DNA of 64,000 nucleotides from Algoriphagus antarcticus (GCF_002150685.1 NZ_MSSW01000011.1:1-64000); one strand, 5' to 3'. Counted from the first letter of the stretch, positions 53,004 to 61,693 are shown. Numbers and translations: made by a program. Notes: generated by a model not told the origin, from the sequence alone.

Positions 53004-54122
53004 ATGAAAGAAATTCTATCCATTATCCAAGCATATGAGTCCTGCCGGGTTGAAGCCAAAAAAGTAGCTTTGGCCACGGTCGTTCAGGTGGATGGTTCGG
53101 CTTACCGTCGTCCCGGCGCTCGAATGCTGGTTTCTGAGGATGGGGAATTGACAGGAGCAATCAGTGGAGGATGTCTGGAAGGCGATGCGCTGCGCAAAGC
53201 TCAAACGGTGATCTTCCAGCAAAAATCTATGCTGGTTACCTACGACACCACTGATGAAGATGATCAGAAATTCGGAGTTGGCTTAGGTTGCAATGGAATT
53301 ATACATGTATTAATAGAACCTATTGATTATCATAATACTATAAACCCCATTGAACTCTTGAAAATCGCGATTCAAGATCGAATTTGCAGTAGATTAATTA
53401 CTGTGTTTTCAGTGAAATATTCCAAACAAGAACAAATCGGTACAAAAGTTCTTCTGAAGGAAAATCAGGTATTCGGAGATAAGGATAGTCTCGACAAATC
53501 ACTTTGGAAACAGATTCAAGCTGAAATAAATGCGAATGATTCTAACCATCATATCATTCGTAAATATGAGACTTTTGATGATGTTCAGGTATTCATTGAA
53601 TCTATCAAACCCGCTATTCGAATTTTTCTTTTCGGAGCTGGAAATGACACAATTCCAGTAGCTAGAATTGCAGATTTATTGGGTTTGGAGTTAATACTAA
53701 TTGACGGCAGAAAGAACTTGGCAACTGCCAATCGCTTTCCTTCAGCAATTAAAATCATAACAGGGTCTGGGGATGAAGTAGTGAAGCAATTGGAAACGGA
53801 TAGTAACTCTGCAGCCCTTTTGATGACACATAATTTTGAATATGAAGCTCAGGTTTTAGAAGATTTGCTGCCACTGGGTTTACCCTATGTAGGTATTTTG
53901 GGACCGAAGAAAAAGTCCGAAAAACTAATTGACAGACTAGAGAGGAAAGGAATTGCTGTAAATCAAGCTGCTATCTATTCTCCCATGGGTTTGGACATAG
54001 GTGCCGAAGGCGCCGAGGAGATTGCATTGTCCATTTTGGCGGAGGTGAAAGCGGTTTTGGCTAAAAAACAAGCTACCTTTCTGCGGAATAAGAACGGCCC
54101 TATACACGAAGAAAATCAATGA
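53004..54122 (+). CDS. XdhC/CoxI-family molybdenum-cofactor maturation protein
   Basis: 372 residues. The N-terminal XdhC_CoxI domain has ATVVQVDGSAYRRPGARML and GAISGGCLEGDALR (the conserved Cys region). The C-terminal Rossmann-like XdhC_C domain starts at IRIFLFGAGNDTIPVARIA and includes LPYVGILGPKKKSE. XdhC in Rhodobacter binds Moco, protects it while a NifS-type desulfurase adds the terminal sulfur, and delivers it to xanthine dehydrogenase. Here a MocA-like gene follows within 90 bases, a cysteine desulfurase lies 1 kb away and an XDH-family enzyme lies 5 kb away, so a maturation role is well supported. Confidence 0.9.
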   Translation: MKEILSIIQAYESCRVEAKKVALATVVQVDGSAYRRPGARMLVSEDGELTGAISGGCLEGDALRKAQTVIFQQKSMLVTYDTTDEDDQKFGVGLGCNGIIHVLIEPIDYHNTINPIELLKIAIQDRICSRLITVFSVKYSKQEQIGTKVLLKENQVFGDKDSLDKSLWKQIQAEINANDSNHHIIRKYETFDDVQVFIESIKPAIRIFLFGAGNDTIPVARIADLLGLELILIDGRKNLATANRFPSAIKIITGSGDEVVKQLETDSNSAALLMTHNFEYEAQVLEDLLPLGLPYVGILGPKKKSEKLIDRLERKGIAVNQAAIYSPMGLDIGAEGAEEIALSILAEVKAVLAKKQATFLRNKNGPIHEENQ

Positions 54123-54153
54123 AATCGAGCATGACGAATACCTCACACGTTGA

Positions 54154-54215
54154 GATGATTGTCAACCATGCGAGATTCCATATGTCCATTGAAAAACTAT
54201 TATAACCATATGAAA
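54154..54215 (+). repeat. 62-base leader shared with abiEii, copy B
   Basis: Ungapped match to 22652-22713 (other strand) at 52 of 62 positions, ending at the ATG plus AAA of the mocA-like gene. It may hold a promoter or leader element. It also keeps the frame MRDSICPLK-x2-YNHMK open into the gene. Confidence 0.8.
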
Positions 54216-54791
54216 ACAGGAATCATCATACTTGCAGCGGGAGAATCAACAAGACTTGGCTACCCAAAGCAAATCGCCAAATACAAAGAAAAGACGTTGC
54301 TTCAGCTGGCCATAGACGCCGCAAACGACTGCAAAGCAGACAAGCGCGTGTTGGTACTTGGCGCAAACCGTGATGAGATCAAAAAGACTTTTCCAGGTGC
54401 TAGCATTCCAAATATTCCAAATCCACACTTTGAAAAAGGCATGTCTTCCAGTATCAAAGTCGGTCTTGAATACATGCTCAAATTTGATCAACCTGATCAG
54501 GTAATTATCATGCTTTGTGACCAGCCTTTTGTAGATGCCAAGATTCTGAACAAGCTTATTGCCACGCAAAAGAAAGAATCTAAAGGCATCGTGGCTTGTG
54601 AGTATTCCAAAACTGTTGGAGTTCCTATACTTTTCGGAAAAGCCTATTTTAAGGAATTGATGGAGCTAACTGGAGACGAAGGAGCCAAAAATATTGTATT
54701 GGCAAACGAAGATGATATGGCGAGTGTTTCCTTCCCAAAAGGCAAAGTGGATATTGATACTGAGGAGGATTTGCGGGACTTGAATTTGTAG
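54210..54791 (+). CDS. mocA: MocA-like molybdenum-cofactor cytidylyltransferase
   Basis: From ATG 54210 (MKTGIIILAAGESTRLG) the protein has 193 residues; the frame is open to 54159, but that segment is the shared leader. It is an NTP_transf_3 nucleotidyltransferase with LAAGESTRLGYPKQ (nucleotide loop), VIIMLCDQPFVD (metal site) and ELTGDEGAKNI. MocA adds CMP to molybdopterin to make the MCD form of Moco used by XDH-family and aldehyde-oxidase-like enzymes. This fits the Mo hydroxylase at 59-61.7 kb and the XdhC-like gene just upstream. Confidence 0.88.
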   Translation: MKTGIIILAAGESTRLGYPKQIAKYKEKTLLQLAIDAANDCKADKRVLVLGANRDEIKKTFPGASIPNIPNPHFEKGMSSSIKVGLEYMLKFDQPDQVIIMLCDQPFVDAKILNKLIATQKKESKGIVACEYSKTVGVPILFGKAYFKELMELTGDEGAKNIVLANEDDMASVSFPKGKVDIDTEEDLRDLNL

Positions 54792-54800
54792 GGAAAATAA

Positions 54801-55062
54801 GTCTCGCGCGGCGGAGTTACGGCGCAGTTTTTTTCTTAAAGCGGCGGTGCGACGCAACGTTCGCTTTACCTTTGAGGTTTTTTTTGACCTTGAGGGTGCT
54901 GAAGTAAATCGCCTTGTCAAGTACGTACCTAGAAAATCACGTTCATTTGGTAGCATTCACCTAAAAACGATTATTCTTAGTTTGGGAAATATCTATTTTT
55001 AATTCTCCATAGTTTAAGATAGCTAAAAGCTAAATAAGTGCGCCGTTGCGCCGTCGCGAGAC
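54801..55062. repeat. Long-range inverted repeat with GTCTCGCG termini
   Basis: GTCTCGCGCGGCGGAGTTAC (54801) and the reverse complement of 55036-55062 (GTCTCGCGACGGCGCAACGG) are related inverted ends about 260 bases apart. In between is a smaller GC-rich hairpin (AAAGCGGCGGTG with CGTTCGCTTT) and ACCTTTGAGG, a motif also found in the 11.9-12.2 kb repeats. No gene is seen here. The right end touches the cysteine desulfurase stop. Confidence 0.65.
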
Positions 55063-56205
55063 CTAATACCCTCGCAACTCCCCCACCACCTTCTCCACCC
55101 ATCCCACCGCATCGAGTATATCCTGTTCCGTGGTATTTCTCCCCAAACTGAACCGAATGGATGCTCTTCCCAGATCAGCATCCAAACCCATTGCTTGAAG
55201 AACGTGGGAAGGTTTTGGGGAAATGCTGGTGCAGGCCGAACCTGAACTCACGGCTAGTTTCTGACAAATTTTACGAAGTAAATCCTCACCTTCTACTCCA
55301 CCAAAAGCGATATTTGTGACATGTGATAGCCTGTCCTGACTTCCGTTCAAAAAACTGTCTGGTAACCTTAAAAGACCGATTTCAAGGAAATCACGCAGTT
55401 TTTCCAAACGCTTGGATTCCTCTTTCATTTCATACAATCTCATTTCTGCAGCCTTTCCAAAGCCTACAATTGCAGGAACATTCAGCGTTCCACTTCGAAA
55501 ACCTTTCTCATGCCCTCCCCCGTGAATTTGAGCAAGAGGCTTGGGTAAAGAATGATTATGTCTGATGTACAAAGCTCCAATTCCTTTTGGGCCATAAAGC
55601 TTGTGTGCTGAGATAGCCATCAGATGAATTCCACCCACAGAAACAGGAATCTTACCGGCAGCCTGTACAGCATCAGTGAAAAATATTATTCCTTTTTCCT
55701 CTGCCAATTTTGCAATCTCAGTTATGGGGTGAATGACGCCGGTTTCATTATTTGCCCACATCAAAGCAATCATCTTTGTATGTGGCAAAATGCTTGATTG
55801 TAATTCCTTAACGCTTAATTTTCCATGATTGTCAACAGGCAAGTAAGTTACTTCTGCACCACTTTCTTCAATGGATTTCATGGTGTCCAAAACCGCCTTA
55901 TGTTCAGTTTGGCAAGTGATGAAATGTTGCTTTTCCCCTTTGAATAATTCGAAAGTGCCTTTGACCGCAAGATTTATAGCTTCCGTTGCTCCGGATGTAA
56001 AAATGATTTCCTTCACCTGTGCTCCTATCAAATTGGCTATCTGTTCCCGCGCTGCCTCAACTGCATTTTCAGCCACCCAACCATAGGCGTGTGATTTGCT
56101 GGCAGCATTGCCATAGTGCTCACCAAACCAAGGAATCATTGCTTCAATCACCTCTGGAGCGCAAGGCGTGGTGGCATTGTAATCTAGGTAAATGGGGTAA
56201 TTCAT
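55063..56205 (-). CDS. Cysteine desulfurase (NifS/IscS class), possible Moco sulfurase
   Basis: This 380-residue PLP enzyme takes sulfur from cysteine. Its start is IYLDYNATTPCAPEVIEAM. SAHKLYGPKGIGALYIR holds the PLP lysine (SAHK) and SSGSACTS the sulfur-carrying Cys of class I desulfurases. Its place between XdhC/MocA-like genes and an XDH-family enzyme recalls NifS4 of Rhodobacter, which sulfurates Moco; general Fe-S or thiolation work is also possible. About 105 bases of its 5' end are repeated at 58073-58180 beyond an inserted cassette. Confidence 0.93.
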   Translation of the reverse strand: MNYPIYLDYNATTPCAPEVIEAMIPWFGEHYGNAASKSHAYGWVAENAVEAAREQIANLIGAQVKEIIFTSGATEAINLAVKGTFELFKGEKQHFITCQTEHKAVLDTMKSIEESGAEVTYLPVDNHGKLSVKELQSSILPHTKMIALMWANNETGVIHPITEIAKLAEEKGIIFFTDAVQAAGKIPVSVGGIHLMAISAHKLYGPKGIGALYIRHNHSLPKPLAQIHGGGHEKGFRSGTLNVPAIVGFGKAAEMRLYEMKEESKRLEKLRDFLEIGLLRLPDSFLNGSQDRLSHVTNIAFGGVEGEDLLRKICQKLAVSSGSACTSISPKPSHVLQAMGLDADLGRASIRFSLGRNTTEQDILDAVGWVEKVVGELRGY

Positions 56206-56277
56206 GGGTTTTAGAGAATTTGAAGTAAAAATTAAATTGTCAGGCTGCTTATTTCTTTAAATTAAAAGTATACTTTT

Positions 56278-57405
56278 ATGAAAAAAAAGCAGGTGAGATT
56301 TTTTGTACTAATTCTTATACTTGGGTTCTCCTACTCCGAGCTCCAATCTCAAGTGAAAACTAATGATTTAAATAGTATTTTCTCAGGGTATAGAAAAACA
56401 GTAAGTGAGATTCGTCCAACTAATTGTCCAATGTATCCTAGCTGTTCAACTTACTCCGAAATTGCCATAGAAAATAAGGGGGCTTTAGGAGTTATACTGA
56501 CAACAGACCGTTTATTGCGTTGCGGTCATGAGTTAAACCTATACTCTACTATAAGTTATGGAAAATACAAAGACATTGAATTATTGGGTATAGTAGATAC
56601 TTTGAAAGAAAAAAAGATTGAAAATCAATTCATTTACAAAGATTTTTCAGAAGACAAAGATGAACAAGAAATTTTTTTTCTTCACTTAGTTGAGAAGGAA
56701 ATGCATCGAGAGGCGATTTTGGAATACGAAAGAATGAAATTTTTGAATAAAGAAAATGACTATATTTTTCAAGTTGAATACAACTATTTTAGATCATTAT
56801 TTGCTTTAGGGCTGTATGAGAAGATAGTGCAGGAAATTCCCAAAAATAACTTTAGCACTACTCCCCTTCTGAATATTAAATTATCAGAATCTTATTTCAA
56901 ATTAGAAAATCTAACAAGTGCAGAATTAACACTTGCCCAAATTGAAGATCCTCAATTCTTCAACAAAAAAAATGAATTTTTAGGTTATGTCTATGCCCAT
57001 AACCAAAAGTATATAGAGGCCAAAATGGTATATGAAAAGATATCTTCTGATTATGTTTATATTGACTATGTTTCAAAGAACATAAGTATACTGAATGAAT
57101 TAATGTTATTCAAAAAAAAATCGAGAACTTTAGGAGGTATTCTTTCTGTTTTTCCAGGTGGGGGATATTTCTATTCCAAGCAGATGACTACTGGACTTAC
57201 ATCATTGATTCTAAATTCCCTTTTGGCATTTGCCACAGTTTCTTCCTTCAAGCAGAACAACTATGGTGTAGGTGTCTTATCTGGAATAGTTGGATCGGCA
57301 TTCTATTTTGGAAACATATTAGGTGGTGTAAAAGCTGTAGATAGATATAATTCAAATTTTTTAGATTACAATATTAATAAAATGAAGTACTCCTATAATA
57401 ATTAA
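56278..57405 (+). CDS. YidD-domain/TPR/membrane fusion protein
   Basis: 375 residues. After a Sec signal peptide (FFVLILILGFSYSELQSQ) comes a YidD-like segment with CPMYPSCSTYS (50-60) and DRLLRCG (77-83). A helical TPR-like middle follows (about 120-270, for example ILEYERMKFLNKENDYIFQVE). The end is two hydrophobic stretches (GGILSVFPGGGYFY to SLLAFATV, and GVLSGIVGSAFYFGNILGG). YidD assists membrane-protein insertion at the YidC site, but here the domain is exported and fused, so its role is open. The gene is notably AT-rich compared with its neighbours. It is followed after 18 bases by the next gene, with which it forms an inserted cassette. Confidence 0.78.
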   Translation: MKKKQVRFFVLILILGFSYSELQSQVKTNDLNSIFSGYRKTVSEIRPTNCPMYPSCSTYSEIAIENKGALGVILTTDRLLRCGHELNLYSTISYGKYKDIELLGIVDTLKEKKIENQFIYKDFSEDKDEQEIFFLHLVEKEMHREAILEYERMKFLNKENDYIFQVEYNYFRSLFALGLYEKIVQEIPKNNFSTTPLLNIKLSESYFKLENLTSAELTLAQIEDPQFFNKKNEFLGYVYAHNQKYIEAKMVYEKISSDYVYIDYVSKNISILNELMLFKKKSRTLGGILSVFPGGGYFYSKQMTTGLTSLILNSLLAFATVSSFKQNNYGVGVLSGIVGSAFYFGNILGGVKAVDRYNSNFLDYNINKMKYSYNN

Positions 57406-57423
57406 AATCAACAAAAAAAAATC

Positions 57424-57951
57424 ATGATCAAGAAAATTCAAAAAAGTATTGCTGTGAAAGTTATTGCAATCTTATTATTGCTTAATTTCAATGTCGCTAC
57501 ATTGCTAGCCTCTGGCTTTGATAAGGTAATTCTTACTGCAGGCTCTGTAATTTCTTTAGAAAATCCTACTGAAATAAATTCTGAAAACCTGTTAGTGGGT
57601 CAAAGTATCGATTTCATTGTGCAAAGTGATGTAAAAGTCGATGGTAAGGTAGTGGTTAATAGAGGATCTATAGCAAATGGAGTAGTCACAAGAGTTCAAA
57701 AAGCAAAAGGTCTTGGTAAAGAAGGTTCTCTCGAAATCGAAATCAAAAGCGTACAGGCAGTTGATGGTACAGAGATTAGATTAACTAGTACTAAGGTTTC
57801 TGAAGTAGGTGAAGATAAGCAAACAACGGCTATCTTATTAGGAGTATTTATCTGTATTTTATTTCTAACAAAGAAGGGCAAAAACGCTGTGGTTCCTAAT
57901 GGCTTCACTATCGATGGAAGAGTAGCTTCCAATGTAGAAATAACTGTATAA
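57424..57951 (+). CDS. Secreted or membrane protein of unknown function, cassette partner
   Basis: 175 residues with a signal peptide (VIAILLLLNFNVATLLASG). A beta-rich domain follows with Gly/Asp turns (GQSIDFIVQSDVKVDG, VNRGSIANGVVTRVQKAKG), and a hydrophobic helix (TAILLGVFICILFLT) before a short tail. The middle looks like the 'soluble lipoprotein-like beta domain' seen in proteins with tunable-property repeats, but I cannot name it. It is AT-rich, lies 18 bases after the YidD fusion and is closed by a strong terminator. Confidence 0.7.
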   Translation: MIKKIQKSIAVKVIAILLLLNFNVATLLASGFDKVILTAGSVISLENPTEINSENLLVGQSIDFIVQSDVKVDGKVVVNRGSIANGVVTRVQKAKGLGKEGSLEIEIKSVQAVDGTEIRLTSTKVSEVGEDKQTTAILLGVFICILFLTKKGKNAVVPNGFTIDGRVASNVEITV

Positions 57952-57966
57952 TTTCTCGTTTCAAAT

Positions 57967-58003
57967 AAAAAAGCCTTCTGAATTAATTTCAGAAGGCTTT
58001 TTT
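57967..58003. terminator. Strong terminator closing the cassette
   Basis: AAAAAAGCCTTCTGAA and TTCAGAAGGCTTTTTT are a perfect stem around a 5-base loop with A-run and T-run, usable in both directions. Confidence 0.92.
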
Positions 58004-58072
58004 ATCTTAAATGACGTTGTATTTTCTTCGTGTCAATATATAAGTATCGAAATTTTTCTTTGTAGTCTAGCC

Positions 58073-58180
58073 AAAGTGCTCTCCAAACCAAGGAATCATT
58101 GCTTCAATCACCTCTGGAGCGCAAGGAGTGGTGGCATTGCAATCTAGGTAAATGGGTTAATTTCATGTTTTAACAGAATT
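58073..58180 (-). pseudogene. Duplicate of the cysteine desulfurase 5' end
   Basis: About 105 bases match 56113-56220 closely. This covers the desulfurase leader and its first ~31 codons (CAPEVIEAMIPWFGEH readable), after which a stop follows. The start region carries a one-base change of frame. It is in the same orientation as the intact gene and lies upstream of it, on the far side of the two-gene cassette. The non-coding rest of 58004-58477 shows nothing else. Confidence 0.9.
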
Positions 58181-58477
58181 GGAAGGTACAATTTCCATAG
58201 TATTCAGTAAATGGTTATGAGGAAGGGGTTGTAAGACCGTTGACCGATTTTACACCCTAGATCAATTTGAGTCTTTTTTAAGATTTACCATATTTCTAAA
58301 GGAAGCGGATAAGCAATTTGGTTGATCGATTACAAACTACTGTTTAAAGACATTTGAATAAAAATAGAGGATTTCCTTCAATTGGCAGTGACATCTTGTA
58401 TTAATAGAAATTGAACAGAAGCTTTCGCATGTCACTCTTACAACTTGAACCTAAACAAGAATTCATTAAATTCAAAC

Positions 58478-58822
58478 ATGCAAGAAACCTGGACACTCGA
58501 ACTATCCAAATCTGAAAAACCTCTTTCTGATCAAGTCAAGGATCTATTGGTAGAAAATGAGAAAGACTTGGGCATTTTCCTTTCCTACTATTTCAAGAAA
58601 GAAGGAGCACTCGCTGAGAAAGTTAATTTAGGTTCTGTGATCAATTTCGAGGATCAAACTTCAGGAGATTTCAACTTAGAGTTTGACTTGGTTCACTTCA
58701 ATGCCTGTCTGGCTATAAACGAGCAAAAGCGGGATACGATGAAAATCACCTTCGAGATTGAAGATGAAAAACTGAATCTTAAAGGCCCCTATTGGCCTGA
58801 AAGAGAGATGGATGAAATTTAG
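58478..58822 (+). CDS. Small acidic protein of unknown function
   Basis: From ATG 58478 the protein has 114 residues (a TTG 11 codons earlier is possible). It is acidic and soluble, with a beta-strand pattern such as LEFDLVHFNACLAINEQKR and TMKITFEIEDEKLNLKG. No family recognised. The gene is alone and is followed by a bidirectional terminator. Confidence 0.65.
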   Translation: MQETWTLELSKSEKPLSDQVKDLLVENEKDLGIFLSYYFKKEGALAEKVNLGSVINFEDQTSGDFNLEFDLVHFNACLAINEQKRDTMKITFEIEDEKLNLKGPYWPEREMDEI

Positions 58823-58963
58823 ATTATAGTGTAAAGTAGCTAGTAGCAAGACATTAGTATAAAGATTTAAGTAACTAAACTTGAGACATCAGAAATAAGA
58901 ACCAAGAGTTGAAAATCAAGAGCTAGGAAATACGGTTGACAAATAACGACTAGCTTATCGCAC

Positions 58964-58997
58964 AAAAGCACTTCCATATGTTTCTGGAAGTGCTTTT
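58964..58997. terminator. Bidirectional terminator
   Basis: AAAAGCACTTCCA and TGGAAGTGCTTTT form a perfect stem around an 8-base loop between the small acidic protein gene and the end of the Mo hydroxylase gene on the minus strand. Confidence 0.9.
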
Positions 58998-59066
58998 ACT
59001 TGACTCTTGGATCTAATAACTATCGTATAGTTTCTTGATACTTATGTCTAAAGTCTATCTACTTTT

Positions 59067-61232
59067 CTACGCTCTCTTTATCTTCAAATTAATATCCTGA
59101 AACTCTGTCTGGTCAATAAATGGCTGACTTCGCAGTCTTCGTTGTGTTGCGCTGAAAATAGCATTTGCGATAGCTCCACCAGTCGGTGGTAGGCAAGGCT
59201 CACCCAACCCCGTAGGATCATAGCCGCTATCCAAATAATAAGTATCTACCTCGGGCACTTCCTTCATACGGATTAAGCGATACTTGTCGAAGTTTGTTTG
59301 CGTTGGCAATCCACCTTCAAAAGTGAGGTTGCCAAACATCGCGTGACCCATACCATCTACCACTCCACCACGCACTTGGTGATTGGCTCCTGTTGGGTTT
59401 ACAACCATTCCACAATCAGTCACCACATGAATTTTCTTTAAAGTAGGAGTTCCGTTTTCCATTTCAATATCAGCTACTTGAGCTACATAGGTTCTATGAG
59501 AGAAATAAACAGAAATACCCTGTTTAACATTCGATTTTTTTCCCCAGTTTGATTTCTCAGCCGCGGTTTTTGTCACAGCGATCATACGATCTACGTTATA
59601 TTGTAGCTCACCTCCTACTGGATTCGCTTTGGCTTTTTCATAGAGTTCAAGCCTGAATTCAACCGGATCTTTTTTCGCAGCTGTTGCTACTTCATCCAGA
59701 AAAGACTGCTCAGCATAAGCTAGAAAATTGGTAATCGGTGCTCGCCACGCATTAGTAGTAATGGATGATTCATAATTAATATTTTCGATCAACACATTAT
59801 CCACTGCTCCGGCTGGGAAATTATTCTCTCGAGTGCTGTTACCTGCATTCATCCCCACACCACGCAGTTTGTAGCCTGTCATATTGCCATCAGCATCCAG
59901 AGCCGCTTCAAATCTATAGCGAACAGCTGGACGATAAGCTCCGCCAGTTAGATCATCTTCTCTACTCCAAGTCAGCTTCACAGGTGCGTTCATCATTTTG
60001 GAAACATGAACAGCTTCTGCCACATAATCTGCACGAAGTCTTCGTCCAAAACCTCCTCCCAATCGAGTGATTTCTACCGTGATATTCTCAGGAGCAATTC
60101 CCGATACCTCTGCTGCAGTCTTTCTTGCGCTTTCAGGAGTTTGTGTCGGACCGACTAATTCAACTGAATTTTCCTTGACATGAGCAAAGAAATTCATTGG
60201 CTCCATAGGAGAATGCGAAAGGAAAGGACATTGGTATTCCGCAGTTACGACTTGAGCTGCGTTTTTAAAAGCAGCTTTCACATTGCCATCTTCCCGTTTT
60301 ACTTCAGTTTTTCCGTTAGCAAGTAAATCTTTGAATATCTGATCGTGATCAGAAGAGCTTTCCACTTTTCCATCAGCTTCGTATTCTACTTTCAGAAGTT
60401 TCTTGGCTTTCATGAGTGGCCATGTGGAAGTTCCCACCACGGCTACACTGTTTTCAAAAGTCACCACATCTTTGACTCCTGCTACATTTCTGGCGGCAGC
60501 ATCGTCGATAGATTTTATTTTCATCCCAAAAGGAGCACGCTGAATCATCGCATGAAGCATTCCTTCACGGTAAAAATCCAAACCAAAAAGTGGCTTTCCT
60601 GTAAAAATAGCTCCGTTATCTACATTCTTTACGGGTGTACCAATGATCTTAAAATCCTTTTTATCCTTTAAAGTAATCTCTTCCGGAGCGGTCAAAAGTG
60701 CTGCATCATTGGCAACTTCTCCATAACCGATTTTCTTTCCGCTGGATTTGTGATAAATCACTCCTTCGGAAGTTGTCAACTCCTCGGCAGAAACCTCCCA
60801 TTTCTTTGCCGCAGCAGCTACTAGAAGATGCTTTGCTGTAGCTCCTGCTTTGCGCAAGCGCTCCCAAGAGTGCGGCATTGCTCCAGAACCACCGGTCAGC
60901 TGACGTTCGAACTTGTCTGTATCCAAATTTGCCTGAAGAACTCTGACTTTTTTCCAATCGGCATCCAATTCTTCAGCTACCACCATTGGGAATGAAGTCT
61001 TGATATTTTGTCCCAATTCAGGATTAGGTGAGTATATCACGATGTCGCCTGTGGGTGAAATGGATAGGAATGCGTTGAAATTCTTGGCTTGACCCAAAAT
61101 CTCCTCGGTACTTAGCACTTCCATTTTTGGCGAGTCGCAACTCATCCAATTGAAGCCAATAAATAATCCTCCAGCCGTGGTTCCGGCGATTTTCAGAAAA
61201 TCTCTTCGATTTGTTTTTGTGAGTGTTGCCAT
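59067..61232 (-). CDS. Tat-exported molybdopterin-binding subunit of a Mo hydroxylase (XDH/IorB-like)
   Basis: 721 residues. A Tat signal (NRRDFLKIAGTTAGGLF) and the two-part Mo-binding layout are of the isoquinoline 1-oxidoreductase beta-subunit type. Motifs include LFGLDFYREGMLHAMI, ITRLGGGFGRRLRADYVAEA, RMIAVTKTAAEKSNWGKK and LGEPCLPPTGGAIANAIF, with the active-site Glu near GLGEP. It should work in the periplasm as a heterodimer with the 2Fe-2S protein encoded 2 bases upstream, oxidising an aldehyde or N-heterocycle. The electron acceptor is not seen: there is no cytochrome c gene or domain. Confidence 0.93.
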   Translation of the reverse strand: MATLTKTNRRDFLKIAGTTAGGLFIGFNWMSCDSPKMEVLSTEEILGQAKNFNAFLSISPTGDIVIYSPNPELGQNIKTSFPMVVAEELDADWKKVRVLQANLDTDKFERQLTGGSGAMPHSWERLRKAGATAKHLLVAAAAKKWEVSAEELTTSEGVIYHKSSGKKIGYGEVANDAALLTAPEEITLKDKKDFKIIGTPVKNVDNGAIFTGKPLFGLDFYREGMLHAMIQRAPFGMKIKSIDDAAARNVAGVKDVVTFENSVAVVGTSTWPLMKAKKLLKVEYEADGKVESSSDHDQIFKDLLANGKTEVKREDGNVKAAFKNAAQVVTAEYQCPFLSHSPMEPMNFFAHVKENSVELVGPTQTPESARKTAAEVSGIAPENITVEITRLGGGFGRRLRADYVAEAVHVSKMMNAPVKLTWSREDDLTGGAYRPAVRYRFEAALDADGNMTGYKLRGVGMNAGNSTRENNFPAGAVDNVLIENINYESSITTNAWRAPITNFLAYAEQSFLDEVATAAKKDPVEFRLELYEKAKANPVGGELQYNVDRMIAVTKTAAEKSNWGKKSNVKQGISVYFSHRTYVAQVADIEMENGTPTLKKIHVVTDCGMVVNPTGANHQVRGGVVDGMGHAMFGNLTFEGGLPTQTNFDKYRLIRMKEVPEVDTYYLDSGYDPTGLGEPCLPPTGGAIANAIFSATQRRLRSQPFIDQTEFQDINLKIKRA

Positions 61233-61234
61233 GA

Positions 61235-61693
61235 TTATTTGGAGTTTGCAGCCATCGCAACGGCCTCTCTGATTTTATGATAAGTACCACATCGACAGAT
61301 GTTTTTGTTCATTGCTTCATCTATTTCTTCCATTGAGGGAGCTGAGTTTTTATTTAGAAAAGCAGAAGCATTCATGATCTGACCAGCTTGGCAATAGCCG
61401 CATTGGGCTACATCCACTTCTGCCCAGGCTTTCTGCACCGGATGATCACCATCTTCTGAAAGTCCTTCGATCGTGGTTATCTCATCCTCAGTCAGACTTG
61501 CTGCTGGGGTAATGCAAGAAAACATCGCTTCTCCATTTCTATGAACCGTGCATGCGCCGCATTGCGCGATGCCACATGAATACTTTGTTCCGACTAATCC
61601 AAGATGATCTCGAAGTACCCAAAGTAGTGGGGTATCTTCTTCTACATCAACCGAATGAGCTTTACCGTTGATTTTAAGATTTATAAGTGCCAT
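61235..61693 (-). CDS. (2Fe-2S) subunit of the Mo hydroxylase (IorA-like)
   Basis: This 152-residue protein carries two [2Fe-2S] clusters: a plant-ferredoxin type in YSCGIAQCGACTVH with the matching Cys near MFSCITPA, and the helical type in QCGYCQAGQIM and ICRCGTYHKI. It passes electrons from the Mo site of the large subunit encoded immediately downstream. It has no signal peptide of its own and is probably carried out through the Tat signal of its partner. Length is normal. Confidence 0.94.
   Translation of the reverse strand: MALINLKINGKAHSVDVEEDTPLLWVLRDHLGLVGTKYSCGIAQCGACTVHRNGEAMFSCITPAASLTEDEITTIEGLSEDGDHPVQKAWAEVDVAQCGYCQAGQIMNASAFLNKNSAPSMEEIDEAMNKNICRCGTYHKIREAVAMAANSK

Noticed and set aside
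56113..58180. Cassette as a classic transposon
   Set aside because: The flanking repeats are 105-base direct copies of a host gene end. There are no terminal inverted repeats and no transposase, so it is not an IS or a unit transposon of known type.
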